The position numbers were made by a program, and so were the translations under genes. 64,000 bases of DNA from Marinobacter salinexigens (GTDB taxonomy: Bacteria > Pseudomonadota > Gammaproteobacteria > Pseudomonadales > Oleiphilaceae): NCBI RefSeq assembly GCF_008370345.1, contig NZ_VTUU01000004.1:1-64000 (forward strand). Reading direction: 5' to 3'. Positions 1 to 7,496 of this stretch are shown piece after piece. The notes beneath the pieces are model-generated. The model was not told the origin of the DNA. It saw only the letters and a list, made by a program, of their open reading frames with translations, and made no database searches. The number at the start of each line of letters is the position of its first letter. Positions within the stretch are counted from its first letter, which is position 1.

Positions 1-98
1 TGGAACCACCTGATCCCATCCCGAACTCAGAAGTGAAACAGTCCTGCGCCGATGGTAGTGTGGCGTTGCCCATGTGAGAGTAGGTCATCGTCAGGCGC
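1..98 (+). rRNA. rrf: 5S ribosomal RNA, 3' part
   Basis: The sequence matches the 3' four-fifths of bacterial 5S rRNA, including the conserved CCGAACTCAGAAGTGAAA loop and the GATGGTAGTGTGG and GAGAGTAGG segments. The 5' end lies outside the window. The 3' boundary is set by comparison with the family and may be off by a few bases. A strong terminator follows, so this is the end of an rRNA operon; no tRNA follows it. Confidence 0.95.
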
Positions 99-110
99 TT
101 AATACCTAAA

Positions 111-139
111 CCCCAGCATCCTTGATGCTGGGGTTTTTT
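111..139 (+). terminator. Intrinsic terminator of the rRNA operon
   Basis: A perfect 10-bp stem (CCCCAGCATC / GATGCTGGGG) with a 3-base loop is followed by six T. It lies 13 bases after the 5S end and between the rRNA operon and the convergent signalling operon. Confidence 0.93.
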
Positions 140-182
140 ATTGCCTGATGGAAACCTCCGGGACCAAACTGGAAAGAGGGAT

Positions 183-935
183 TTACTCTCCAACCAATTC
201 GACAAGTCCTCTGACAACCCCGCGGAGCAATTCAAATTGCCCGTCAGCCTGCTCGATGTGGCTGCCCAGAAGACTTATTTGCCAGAACACAAGTAACGCC
301 AGTACAGCGACGACTGCCAGTAAACTCACGCACAGCAGTCGTATACGGAATCGGCTACGGGCAGCATCTTCTATTCGCTGGTTTCTCAGTGTATTAACCG
401 CTGTGCGAAGCTCGCGAACGTCTTCCTCCAGTTCCTCGTAAGCAACTTCTACCGTAGACAAGCGCCCGGTTATACGCCGGGATGCTTGTTCCAGGCTTTC
501 CCTGGCTCCCTGTTCTGCTCCCTCAACAGCGGCCCTCAGGGCGAGGCTTTCGCCGGATTCGGGGGGCTCTCTCAGAATCTGATCTAGGGTCGTAATGAGT
601 TGTTCCCTGTCCACCTGCTTACGGATGACACCGTTAGCACCCAGAGCGCGGGCTTCCTGAATGTACTTTTCGGCATTCTGGGAGGTGTACATGAAAACGG
701 GTATATCCCGGGTTTCGGCATCGCTTTTCAGCTTTTTCAGGGCTTCGAAGCCATCCATACCAGGGAGAAGGTGATCCAGAAATATCAGGTCGAAGGGCTC
801 GCTTTGTAACAGAGGAAAGGCTTCCTCGGCACTGGCAACGCCACGGCTGCTAATATCTGCTCTCTCGAGCATGCGCGACAAAAGAATACGCGCGGTGGAT
901 GAGTCTTCAATAATCAGTGCATGCGCCCGTGCCAT
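183..935 (-). CDS. Membrane-anchored response regulator (REC domain, coiled coil, one TM)
   Basis: The 250-residue protein starts with a CheY-like receiver domain (about 5-122). The acidic pair is E10/D11, the phospho-acceptor is D54 in FLDHLLPGMDG, and the conserved lysine is K106. There is no DNA-binding or enzymatic output domain. Residues 135-190 are charged and probably coiled coil, and 198-222 form one hydrophobic helix, leaving a short tail outside. A receiver tethered to the membrane by its own C-terminus is unusual. It is the last gene of a minus-strand operon, 35 bases after a small histidine kinase, so that kinase is the likely phosphodonor. Function is inferred only; it could scaffold or localise a signalling complex. 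Confidence 0.8.
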   Translation of the reverse strand: MARAHALIIEDSSTARILLSRMLERADISSRGVASAEEAFPLLQSEPFDLIFLDHLLPGMDGFEALKKLKSDAETRDIPVFMYTSQNAEKYIQEARALGANGVIRKQVDREQLITTLDQILREPPESGESLALRAAVEGAEQGARESLEQASRRITGRLSTVEVAYEELEEDVRELRTAVNTLRNQRIEDAARSRFRIRLLCVSLLAVVAVLALLVFWQISLLGSHIEQADGQFELLRGVVRGLVELVGE

Positions 936-970
936 AGGATTCTCCGTTCCTGAATCTGGCGTCGTCTGGC

Positions 971-1687
971 TCAGGGTAACCAGATCTCGAACACTCCACC
1001 ACCGTATTCGCCGCCGTTGTGCAGTCTGATCGAGCCAGTCACACTTCCATTGCTATGCAGTTGAGCGACGGAAGACGCGAAGAACAGCCCAAGACTGGTG
1101 CTGCCGCTATTGAAATCCAGCGATTTAAAATTGAGGGTTCCGCTATGCTGCATGTTTACGGGATACCCGTTGCCATCGTCTTCAACGCCTATGACGAGGC
1201 TTCCGTCATTCATATGTGCTGTCAGACGAATCCTGCTTTGGGTGTAGCGTATGGCATTATTGATCGTGTTGTTGAGCACACCTGTGAGCAAGTCTGCATC
1301 GAAGAAACCGTTTATATCTTCAGCAGCGACGGAATAGTCTATGCCGAGGCCTTCGAGCAGGGGTGTGTGCCGCGCCAGATGCTCGGAAAGGAAATCCGGA
1401 ACGTAATGTTCTTCGATATGGGCGGAAAGATTGTTTTCGCCTAACCGGTAGATACCGAGCAGTTGTACCAGGTCATTGTGCATGCGCTCGGCTTCATACT
1501 GCAGCATATTGAACTGCTTTGAATCTCGCAGCGTGTTCTCGTTCTCCTGACGAAGCTCATCAAGGCTATTGAGGAGCATTCCAAGAGAGTTCTTCATGTC
1601 GTGTACAGCGGACGCCAGAACCATCGAGAAATCGATACTCTGATCCATTTGAGGGCTATCTTGCGCTGTTACGGTCTTCTCCGTCAT
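971..1687 (-). CDS. Small cytoplasmic histidine kinase without sensor domain
   Basis: The start is placed at the ATG overlapping the stop of the upstream REC-TPR gene (ATGA), giving 238 residues; the longer frame runs inside that gene. The likely phospho-acceptor is H29 in SAVHDMKNSLG. The C-terminal half is a HATPase with an N box (NNTINNAIRY), a G1 box (VEDDGNGYP) and a G2-like GSTSLGLFF segment. No transmembrane segment, PAS or GAF domain precedes the H box, so the signal must come from a partner protein. Translational coupling to the REC-TPR gene and proximity to the membrane REC gene suggest a dedicated module. Confidence 0.82.
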   Translation of the reverse strand: MTEKTVTAQDSPQMDQSIDFSMVLASAVHDMKNSLGMLLNSLDELRQENENTLRDSKQFNMLQYEAERMHNDLVQLLGIYRLGENNLSAHIEEHYVPDFLSEHLARHTPLLEGLGIDYSVAAEDINGFFDADLLTGVLNNTINNAIRYTQSRIRLTAHMNDGSLVIGVEDDGNGYPVNMQHSGTLNFKSLDFNSGSTSLGLFFASSVAQLHSNGSVTGSIRLHNGGEYGGGVFEIWLP

Positions 1688-3327
1688 CGGTTCATTCCTT
1701 CCAGCTTGCGTCTCAGGGCAGTGTAGCGTCGATATTGGCGATGCTGCTCCGGCAAAGTATCCAGGTGGCTGATAAGTTGTCGACACTTGTCGAGTAGTGT
1801 GCCTGGAGTAGGCGAGCTTTCTGACTGCTTGAGGTAAACCTGTATCAGGTTCAGATTCAATGCTGCATGGTCAGGAACAATGCTCAGTGCTTTGCTGAAG
1901 GCTTGTGCTGCGGCATCCAGTTGGCCGGATTCAAAGGCTTTTATGCCGTCACGGTTCAGGGTTCGCGCTTGCAGTTTCTGCCGGAAACCGACGGGTTCAT
2001 CCAGGAGTGCTTCAATTTTGGCGAGTATGTCTGGATTTGCTGCAAAGCGCTGGGCCAGATCCACAAGGAAGCTTTTTGCCTCACCCTGGTGTCCCAACCT
2101 GAACAATGTCTTTGCGTAATCAAGGCCTGCATCCGGGCTGATATCCTCCAGCGAATTGAACTCTCCTTTTACCGTCGCCAGGATTTTTTCTGCCTCCTGC
2201 TGCCGGCCCTGACCAGCATGGATACGGCATTGTATAACCCGGCTTCTGGTTTCAATGCCATCTTCGTTGGAGAAGCGCTTTTCCATTTTTCCGAGGATGC
2301 TCAGTGCTTCGTTAGCCTGGCTGGCACTTTCGGGTTCGGTATTTCCTTCGCTAAGGTCCGATAGAGTCTGGCTGAGCGCCAGATAATGCTCGGAACTGTC
2401 GTGTATGGAGTAGGTGCCCAGATCAACGGTACGACGCCAGGCATCTGAGGCCGTATCCATATCCTGATTTGACGCTGCGAGTTCCGCGAGATGCTTTTGT
2501 CGGAGTAGGGCGTTGGGAGAGTGCTCAATCGCTTTCTGGAGCGCCTGCTGGGCTTGTGGAAGTCGGCCCTGCCGTTTCAGGCCTTCGGCCAGGAGATCGT
2601 AGGCCTCCATATAGTCGGGGTGGCTCTCTATCAGCTCTCGGAGTCCCCGGACTGCATCGTCGTAGCTTCTATTGGCGAGCAGTATCTTGCACTTACCAAG
2701 CCGGGCCCAGGACAGTTCGCGTTGGGCCAGCACATCGTCATATACCTTGATGGCATGAGCCATGTCGCCGAGTTGAAAATAGAGGTCGCCCAGGGTTTTC
2801 ATCAGCCAGGTTTTGTAGCGGGGCTGTTTCGGAAGCATTTGCAGGCACAGCGAGATGGCTTCGGGATAATTTTCCCTGTCGATCTCTCTGTTAATTGGCA
2901 AAAGCGCATTGCGCTGCTCAATCAGGCTACCAAGGCGTTTTTCGAGCATGGCGCGGTTGATGGGCTTGGTCAGGTAGCCATCGGGTTGGTATTCCCTAGC
3001 CCCCATGACCATTTCCTTGGATGTTTCTGCGGTTACCATCAGGAACAGGGATGATCTCCGTAACAGCTTCTTGTGGCGGAGTTCCTCCAGAATGTGCTGG
3101 CCGTTCCGGCCTTCGCCCAGGTTGTAGTCGCAGAGCACCACATCCACGTGGTTATAGGTGCAATACTGAACCGCGGGCGCTGCATGGGATACCAGCTCGA
3201 TATTGTCCGCGCCGCAACTTCGGAGCATTTGCCTCATGGACAAGCGGAAACTCTCAAAGTCATCAATGACAAGATAACTGAGCTTTCCAAAGGGATTGAT
3301 GCCGCTTCGCGGACCGATTTCAGCCAT
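1684..3327 (-). CDS. Response regulator with TPR repeats (REC-TPR)
   Basis: The protein has 547 residues. An N-terminal receiver domain (about 15-135) carries D67 in VLCDYNLGEG as phospho-acceptor and K121 in LTKPI. The remainder is helical with recognisable tetratricopeptide repeats, for example around 165-330 (GDLYFQLGDMAHAIKVYDDVL) and again near 455-500 (KAFESGQLDAAAQAFSKAL). Such proteins have no DNA-binding domain and are expected to act through protein contacts. The gene lies 8 bases after the CrbS-like kinase gene and overlaps the next kinase gene by 4 bases, so the three are probably cotranscribed. The partner is unknown. Confidence 0.85.
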   Translation of the reverse strand: MAEIGPRSGINPFGKLSYLVIDDFESFRLSMRQMLRSCGADNIELVSHAAPAVQYCTYNHVDVVLCDYNLGEGRNGQHILEELRHKKLLRRSSLFLMVTAETSKEMVMGAREYQPDGYLTKPINRAMLEKRLGSLIEQRNALLPINREIDRENYPEAISLCLQMLPKQPRYKTWLMKTLGDLYFQLGDMAHAIKVYDDVLAQRELSWARLGKCKILLANRSYDDAVRGLRELIESHPDYMEAYDLLAEGLKRQGRLPQAQQALQKAIEHSPNALLRQKHLAELAASNQDMDTASDAWRRTVDLGTYSIHDSSEHYLALSQTLSDLSEGNTEPESASQANEALSILGKMEKRFSNEDGIETRSRVIQCRIHAGQGRQQEAEKILATVKGEFNSLEDISPDAGLDYAKTLFRLGHQGEAKSFLVDLAQRFAANPDILAKIEALLDEPVGFRQKLQARTLNRDGIKAFESGQLDAAAQAFSKALSIVPDHAALNLNLIQVYLKQSESSPTPGTLLDKCRQLISHLDTLPEQHRQYRRYTALRRKLEGMNR

Positions 3328-3335
3328 TCTCGCTT

Positions 3336-6300
3336 CTATTTGAGTAGTTTATTGACCAGCGCCCGCAGAGCCGCCGGCTTCACTGGCTTATAGAGTATAT
3401 GGTAGCCGCGATTGATCGCATCTTCCCGAACTTCCGGTGCCATATACCCTGTTATCAGAATGCCGGGGATGTCGGAACCTAGACGGCTCCGCACGGCATC
3501 CATTGCATCCAGCCCGTTTTTGTTGTCATCCAGTTGGTAGTCGGCCAGGATGATTTCTGGTGTCCGGTCACCGAGTTTTTGCAGCGCGTCTTCGAGACTT
3601 TCTGCGGCAGTGACATCGCATTGCCAGTTTCCAAGCAAGGCGGCCATGCCTTGCAAAATTGCCGCGTCGTTGTCGATGCAGAGAACATGCAGGCCACCGA
3701 GATTTGAAACTCGTCGGGAGCTGCTGCTCGACTTCGGTGCTGCCACCTGGCTCTGGTCGGGTACGGCTGCGGGAACTGTAATGCCGAACACACTGCCCCG
3801 TCCCTGTACCGAATGGACCGTGACCGGGTGATTCAGCATACCACTGATACGATCAACGATAGCCAGCCCCAGCCCCAGCCCCTTTTTATCCCGTCCTTGC
3901 TGGAATCGGCGGAACTCTTCGAAGATATGGGCGAGCTGATCTTCCGGAATGCCCGGCCCTGTGTCCCACACTTCAATCCGGATATAGCCCTTCAGACGAC
4001 GACAGCCGAGGAGAATGCGTCCATCAGATGTGTAGCGGATGGCGTTTGACAGGAAGTTCTGAACAACCCTCCGCAACAGCTTGGCGTCAGACCGTATCCA
4101 GGCGCTGCTCGGGACAACGTGAAGATCAAGGCCCTGGTCCTTGGCGATAGCGGAGAAGTCTGTCGCAAGGTGCCTGAGCAGGTCATTGACGGGGAATACG
4201 CCGATATTTGGTTCAAGTGCCCCGGCGTCCAGTTTCGAAATATCCAGCAGAGTGCTGATGATCTCCTCCGCTGCACCGAGGGAACTGTCGATATGCTCCA
4301 CTAGCTCCTTCATCTCACCGTCTTCAGCCTTGCCAGCGAGTGCCGAGGTAAAGAGACGGGCCGCGTTCAGCGGCTGGAGCAGGTCGTGGCTTGCTGATGC
4401 AAGAAAGCGGGTTTTACTCTGGTTTGCCTGCTCCGCCACGGACTTCGCCTTGAGCATTTGTTCGTTGATGACCTGGAGTTCCTGGGTACGTTCTTTGACC
4501 CGCTGTTCGAGGTAGATGTTGGTTTCTTTCAGGGCCTGTTCCGTCCGCCGCATGGCAGTGATGTCCTGGAACGTTGTAACGTATCCACCGCCGGGTATGG
4601 GGCTTCCGTCGATGCGCAGGACCGTACCATCCGGGCGTTGGCGCTCATAGGACATCGGCCGCCCCTCGCGCATGCTGTCACACCGGTTAGCAATGATTTC
4701 ATCGATGCGACGGGCGGAAAGGTTGGCATTGGTGAGGTTATAGCGCATAAGGTCTTCGACGGGGCGACCTACCCTGACGAAGCCCTTGGGGTAGGTGAAC
4801 AGGTCCCGGTAACGGTGGTTCCAGACAACGAGCTGTTGTTGGTGGTTGACGACAGAAACCCCGATGCTGATGTTTTCAATGGCTGACTGCAGCAATTCCC
4901 GGCTGAAGGTCATGGCCTGAGAGGCCTCATCGACAATACTGACGACGTCCTCTATTTGCATGTCTCTGCCGGTCAGAGTCGATTCCAGGACAACCCGGGC
5001 AGTGGATGCACCAATCACTGACGCCAGTTGCCGCTCGATGTACTTCATCAAGTGGGTGGAGGCTGGCCGGTGAGGATGCAGACGGATTGCATTTCGGCGT
5101 TCGTAGTTACGAAAAATAGTTTCCGAGCGATCTTCACCCATGAAACGGTCGGTGAGAGCCTGGAGGTCGGAAATGAGGATTTCGCCCTGCCAACTCTGGT
5201 GCTGTGCAGTTTCTGCCTTGGGTTGTGGATCATGGAAGAAGGAGGCAATCTGGATTTTTTCGCGAACTCTCTGGCGGGTCAGCATGGACAGCACGATATA
5301 GGTTACCGTGTTAACGCCAAGACTCCAGATGATGCCATGGCTGATCTGATCAAGGTTTGACCCGAACAGCGCCGTGGGGCGGGTCCAGCCAAGGCCCAGA
5401 ATGCCATCGTTAACCAGAGTGTCCGACAGCCAGCCAGTGGTGGCCAGGGCAGGTAGAAGAAGGGTGTAGCTCCAGACCAGGAAACCAAGGCCCAGTCCCC
5501 AGACCGCGCCCATGTAGTTGCCTCTCCGCCAGATGATGCCACCAACCAGCGCCGGGCCGAACTGAGCCGCAGCGGCGAAGGACAGCAAACCGAATGCTGT
5601 GAGGCTGTAATCCTCGCCAGCCATGCGGTAGAAGCCGTAAGCCGTCAGAAGCACCACGAAGATGGCAACCCGCCGGATGCTGAGAAGCAGATAGCTCAGG
5701 TCTGTTCTTCGGTTCATTCCGGGGCGGAAGAATTTGAGTAGCGCCGGCATGATGATCTCGTTGCTCACCATGGTGGCGATGGCTACAGAACAGACAATGA
5801 CCATGGCTGCGGCTGCGGATCCGCCGCCCAGAAAGGCCAGGATGGCGAGCCACTTTTCACCGGCCATGATCGGTAGCTGGAGAATCAGGATGTCGGGATT
5901 GGCGTTGACGCCTTCCGGAACCAGCATACCCGCTGCGGCTATTGGCAGTACGAAGGCGCTGGCTACAATCAGGTAAATCGGCATGGCCCAGCGGGCAAAC
6001 TCGAAATCCCGATGATCGGTGTTTTCGACCACCATGACGTGGAACTGCCTCGGCAGGCAGATGATTGCCAGCATGGCGACCAGTGTCTGGGTGATGAACG
6101 CCGGCGCCTGTAGCCCATCGGTTGTCAGCGTCCCGACGAGATCCGCATCTTTTACCCGTCCCAGCAGATCACCAAAGCCGCCATAGAGCCCATAGCCGAC
6201 AAACAGACCGACGGCGACGAACGCCACCAGTTTTATCAGGGACTCAAACGCTACCGCCTGGATCATGCCCCGATGATGCTCGGTAGATTCCAGATGACGG

Positions 6301-6842
6301 GTGCCAAAAAGCACTGTGAAGACGGCAAGTGCCAGAGTGATATACCAGGCGGAGTCGTTCCAGGCTGCTGAGCTCAGTTCCTGGTATCCGGTACCGGTTT
6401 CCGACAGTACGTTAAAGCCCATGGCAATCGCTTTAAGCTGCAGGGCGATATACGGCACGCTGCCAATGAGTGCAAAGGTTGCAATCATGGCGGCGAGTAG
6501 CTGTGACTTACCGTATCGGGACGCTATGAAATCAGCGATGGAAGTACTGTTATTGCGCTTGCTGATATAGATGATGCGGCGGAGCAGGGGGGCGCCAAAC
6601 AGAAAGACCAACAGCGGGCCAAGATAGATTGGAAGAAACCCCAGCCCTTCCTGTGTTGCCCGGCCTACAGCCCCGTAAAAGGTCCAGGACGTGAAGTAAA
6701 CGGCCAGCGATAGCGCATAGATATGGGTGCGGGCGAGTCGTTGCCGATACAACCCCGGGTGTTTGTCACCGGCCCAGGCGATGACAAACAAAATGGAAAT
6801 GTAGGTGATGGAAATGAGTACCAGCAACCAGGCGCTTATCAT
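3336..6842 (-). CDS. Hybrid sensor kinase with sodium/solute symporter sensor (CrbS/MxtR-like)
   Basis: The 1168-residue protein has an N-terminal multi-helix sodium:solute symporter (SSF) domain (about 1-500). A linker and PAS region (about 650-770) leads to a HisKA domain with H819 (SASHDLLQPLNAAR), then a HATPase (NFLSNAIRY, WDTGPGIP, GLGLGLAI) and a C-terminal receiver with D1101 (ILADYQLDD) and K1152. This is the layout of CrbS/MxtR kinases, which with the LuxR-type regulator CrbR control acetyl-CoA synthetase and acetate use (established for the family). The acetate-type symporter is two genes upstream, which fits. No CrbR-like regulator is present in the window. Three further signalling genes follow in the same operon. 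Confidence 0.9.
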   Translation of the reverse strand: MISAWLLVLISITYISILFVIAWAGDKHPGLYRQRLARTHIYALSLAVYFTSWTFYGAVGRATQEGLGFLPIYLGPLLVFLFGAPLLRRIIYISKRNNSTSIADFIASRYGKSQLLAAMIATFALIGSVPYIALQLKAIAMGFNVLSETGTGYQELSSAAWNDSAWYITLALAVFTVLFGTRHLESTEHHRGMIQAVAFESLIKLVAFVAVGLFVGYGLYGGFGDLLGRVKDADLVGTLTTDGLQAPAFITQTLVAMLAIICLPRQFHVMVVENTDHRDFEFARWAMPIYLIVASAFVLPIAAAGMLVPEGVNANPDILILQLPIMAGEKWLAILAFLGGGSAAAAMVIVCSVAIATMVSNEIIMPALLKFFRPGMNRRTDLSYLLLSIRRVAIFVVLLTAYGFYRMAGEDYSLTAFGLLSFAAAAQFGPALVGGIIWRRGNYMGAVWGLGLGFLVWSYTLLLPALATTGWLSDTLVNDGILGLGWTRPTALFGSNLDQISHGIIWSLGVNTVTYIVLSMLTRQRVREKIQIASFFHDPQPKAETAQHQSWQGEILISDLQALTDRFMGEDRSETIFRNYERRNAIRLHPHRPASTHLMKYIERQLASVIGASTARVVLESTLTGRDMQIEDVVSIVDEASQAMTFSRELLQSAIENISIGVSVVNHQQQLVVWNHRYRDLFTYPKGFVRVGRPVEDLMRYNLTNANLSARRIDEIIANRCDSMREGRPMSYERQRPDGTVLRIDGSPIPGGGYVTTFQDITAMRRTEQALKETNIYLEQRVKERTQELQVINEQMLKAKSVAEQANQSKTRFLASASHDLLQPLNAARLFTSALAGKAEDGEMKELVEHIDSSLGAAEEIISTLLDISKLDAGALEPNIGVFPVNDLLRHLATDFSAIAKDQGLDLHVVPSSAWIRSDAKLLRRVVQNFLSNAIRYTSDGRILLGCRRLKGYIRIEVWDTGPGIPEDQLAHIFEEFRRFQQGRDKKGLGLGLAIVDRISGMLNHPVTVHSVQGRGSVFGITVPAAVPDQSQVAAPKSSSSSRRVSNLGGLHVLCIDNDAAILQGMAALLGNWQCDVTAAESLEDALQKLGDRTPEIILADYQLDDNKNGLDAMDAVRSRLGSDIPGILITGYMAPEVREDAINRGYHILYKPVKPAALRALVNKLLK

Positions 6843-6891
6843 GGAACGCTCTTCTCGTTGTCTATCGCTTCAAGTAAGGGAATGGTTCTAA

Positions 6892-7398
6892 TCAGTTTGA
6901 ACAGACTGTCTGTACCAATGGGTCAGTCTTGCCAAGAACTTTCATATTATCGACCCTCGGAGTGCCATCAGAGCCCAGGGGCACGAGTTCCCGGCTTTTA
7001 CAGTTAATCAGGTGGACTCGATGTGACACAGCATCGGTTACCTTCTGCTCAAATCTGTAGAGTGTGAAACGGAGAATATCCGGGTTGTTGGTATCACGGC
7101 TGATGCTTTTGACGTCGACCGTGGAAAACGCGCTCACATAGGGGACAACAAAGGTCCAGGGTCGCCAGAAGATGCCTTCATCTTCCGTATCAACAATAAC
7201 GGCTTCTTCGGGCAGGAGGCTTTTTTTGTGTTCATACCAGGTGTATTCGCCATAGACGAGGTAAGCAAGCATGCCGGCTCCGGCGAAAACCGGAATGATC
7301 CAGCGAGGGGCCTTTTTGTTCGTTGCGGCTCTGATGCCCAGGGCTATACCGGCTGCACCGAGCCCGCAGAATACGGTGGCTACAAAGGTCCAGAACAT
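6892..7398 (-). CDS. Small membrane protein of unknown function between symporter and sensor kinase
   Basis: I do not recognise a named family. The ATG at 7398 (MFWTF) is chosen because AAGGAA lies 8 bases upstream; the longer frame would run through the preceding terminator. The 168-residue product has two hydrophobic helices (about 2-22 and 32-50), followed by a soluble C-terminal domain of about 110 residues. That domain contains two cysteines (one near the end, QTVCSN) that might form a disulfide if exported. The gene is 50 bases upstream of the CrbS-like kinase on the same strand, and a terminator separates it from the symporter. Co-expression with the kinase is likely, and an accessory role in sensing is speculative. 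Confidence 0.7.
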   Translation of the reverse strand: MFWTFVATVFCGLGAAGIALGIRAATNKKAPRWIIPVFAGAGMLAYLVYGEYTWYEHKKSLLPEEAVIVDTEDEGIFWRPWTFVVPYVSAFSTVDVKSISRDTNNPDILRFTLYRFEQKVTDAVSHRVHLINCKSRELVPLGSDGTPRVDNMKVLGKTDPLVQTVCSN

Positions 7399-7412
7399 AA
7401 ACTCAGTTTCCT

Positions 7413-7450
7413 TAAAAAAGAACGGGCTCCCTCGTTGAGGAAGCCCGTTC
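7413..7450 (-). terminator. Intrinsic terminator after the acetate-type symporter gene
   Basis: On the minus strand a 14-bp stem with one mismatch (arms starting GAACGGGCT) and a 3-base loop is followed by six U. It sits 47 bases after the symporter stop codon and upstream of the next gene, so it separates the uptake operon from the kinase operon, completely or partially. Confidence 0.9.
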
Positions 7451-7496
7451 GGTATCAACCTGTCAATTCATGAACTGAATCAGGTTGATGTGTTGC

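Noticed and set aside
98..182. Possible tRNA after the 5S rRNA
   Set aside because: The gap contains only the terminator hairpin; no cloverleaf or CCA end is present.
148..441. 97-codon plus-strand frame starting in the rRNA terminator tail
   Set aside because: It overlaps the membrane REC gene in antisense, and the product is a low-complexity Ser/Thr/Arg sequence without resemblance to a protein family.
1687..1786. Upstream extension of the small histidine kinase (start at 1786)
   Set aside because: The extension lies inside the REC-TPR coding region. The ATGA overlap at 1687 gives the expected coupled start.
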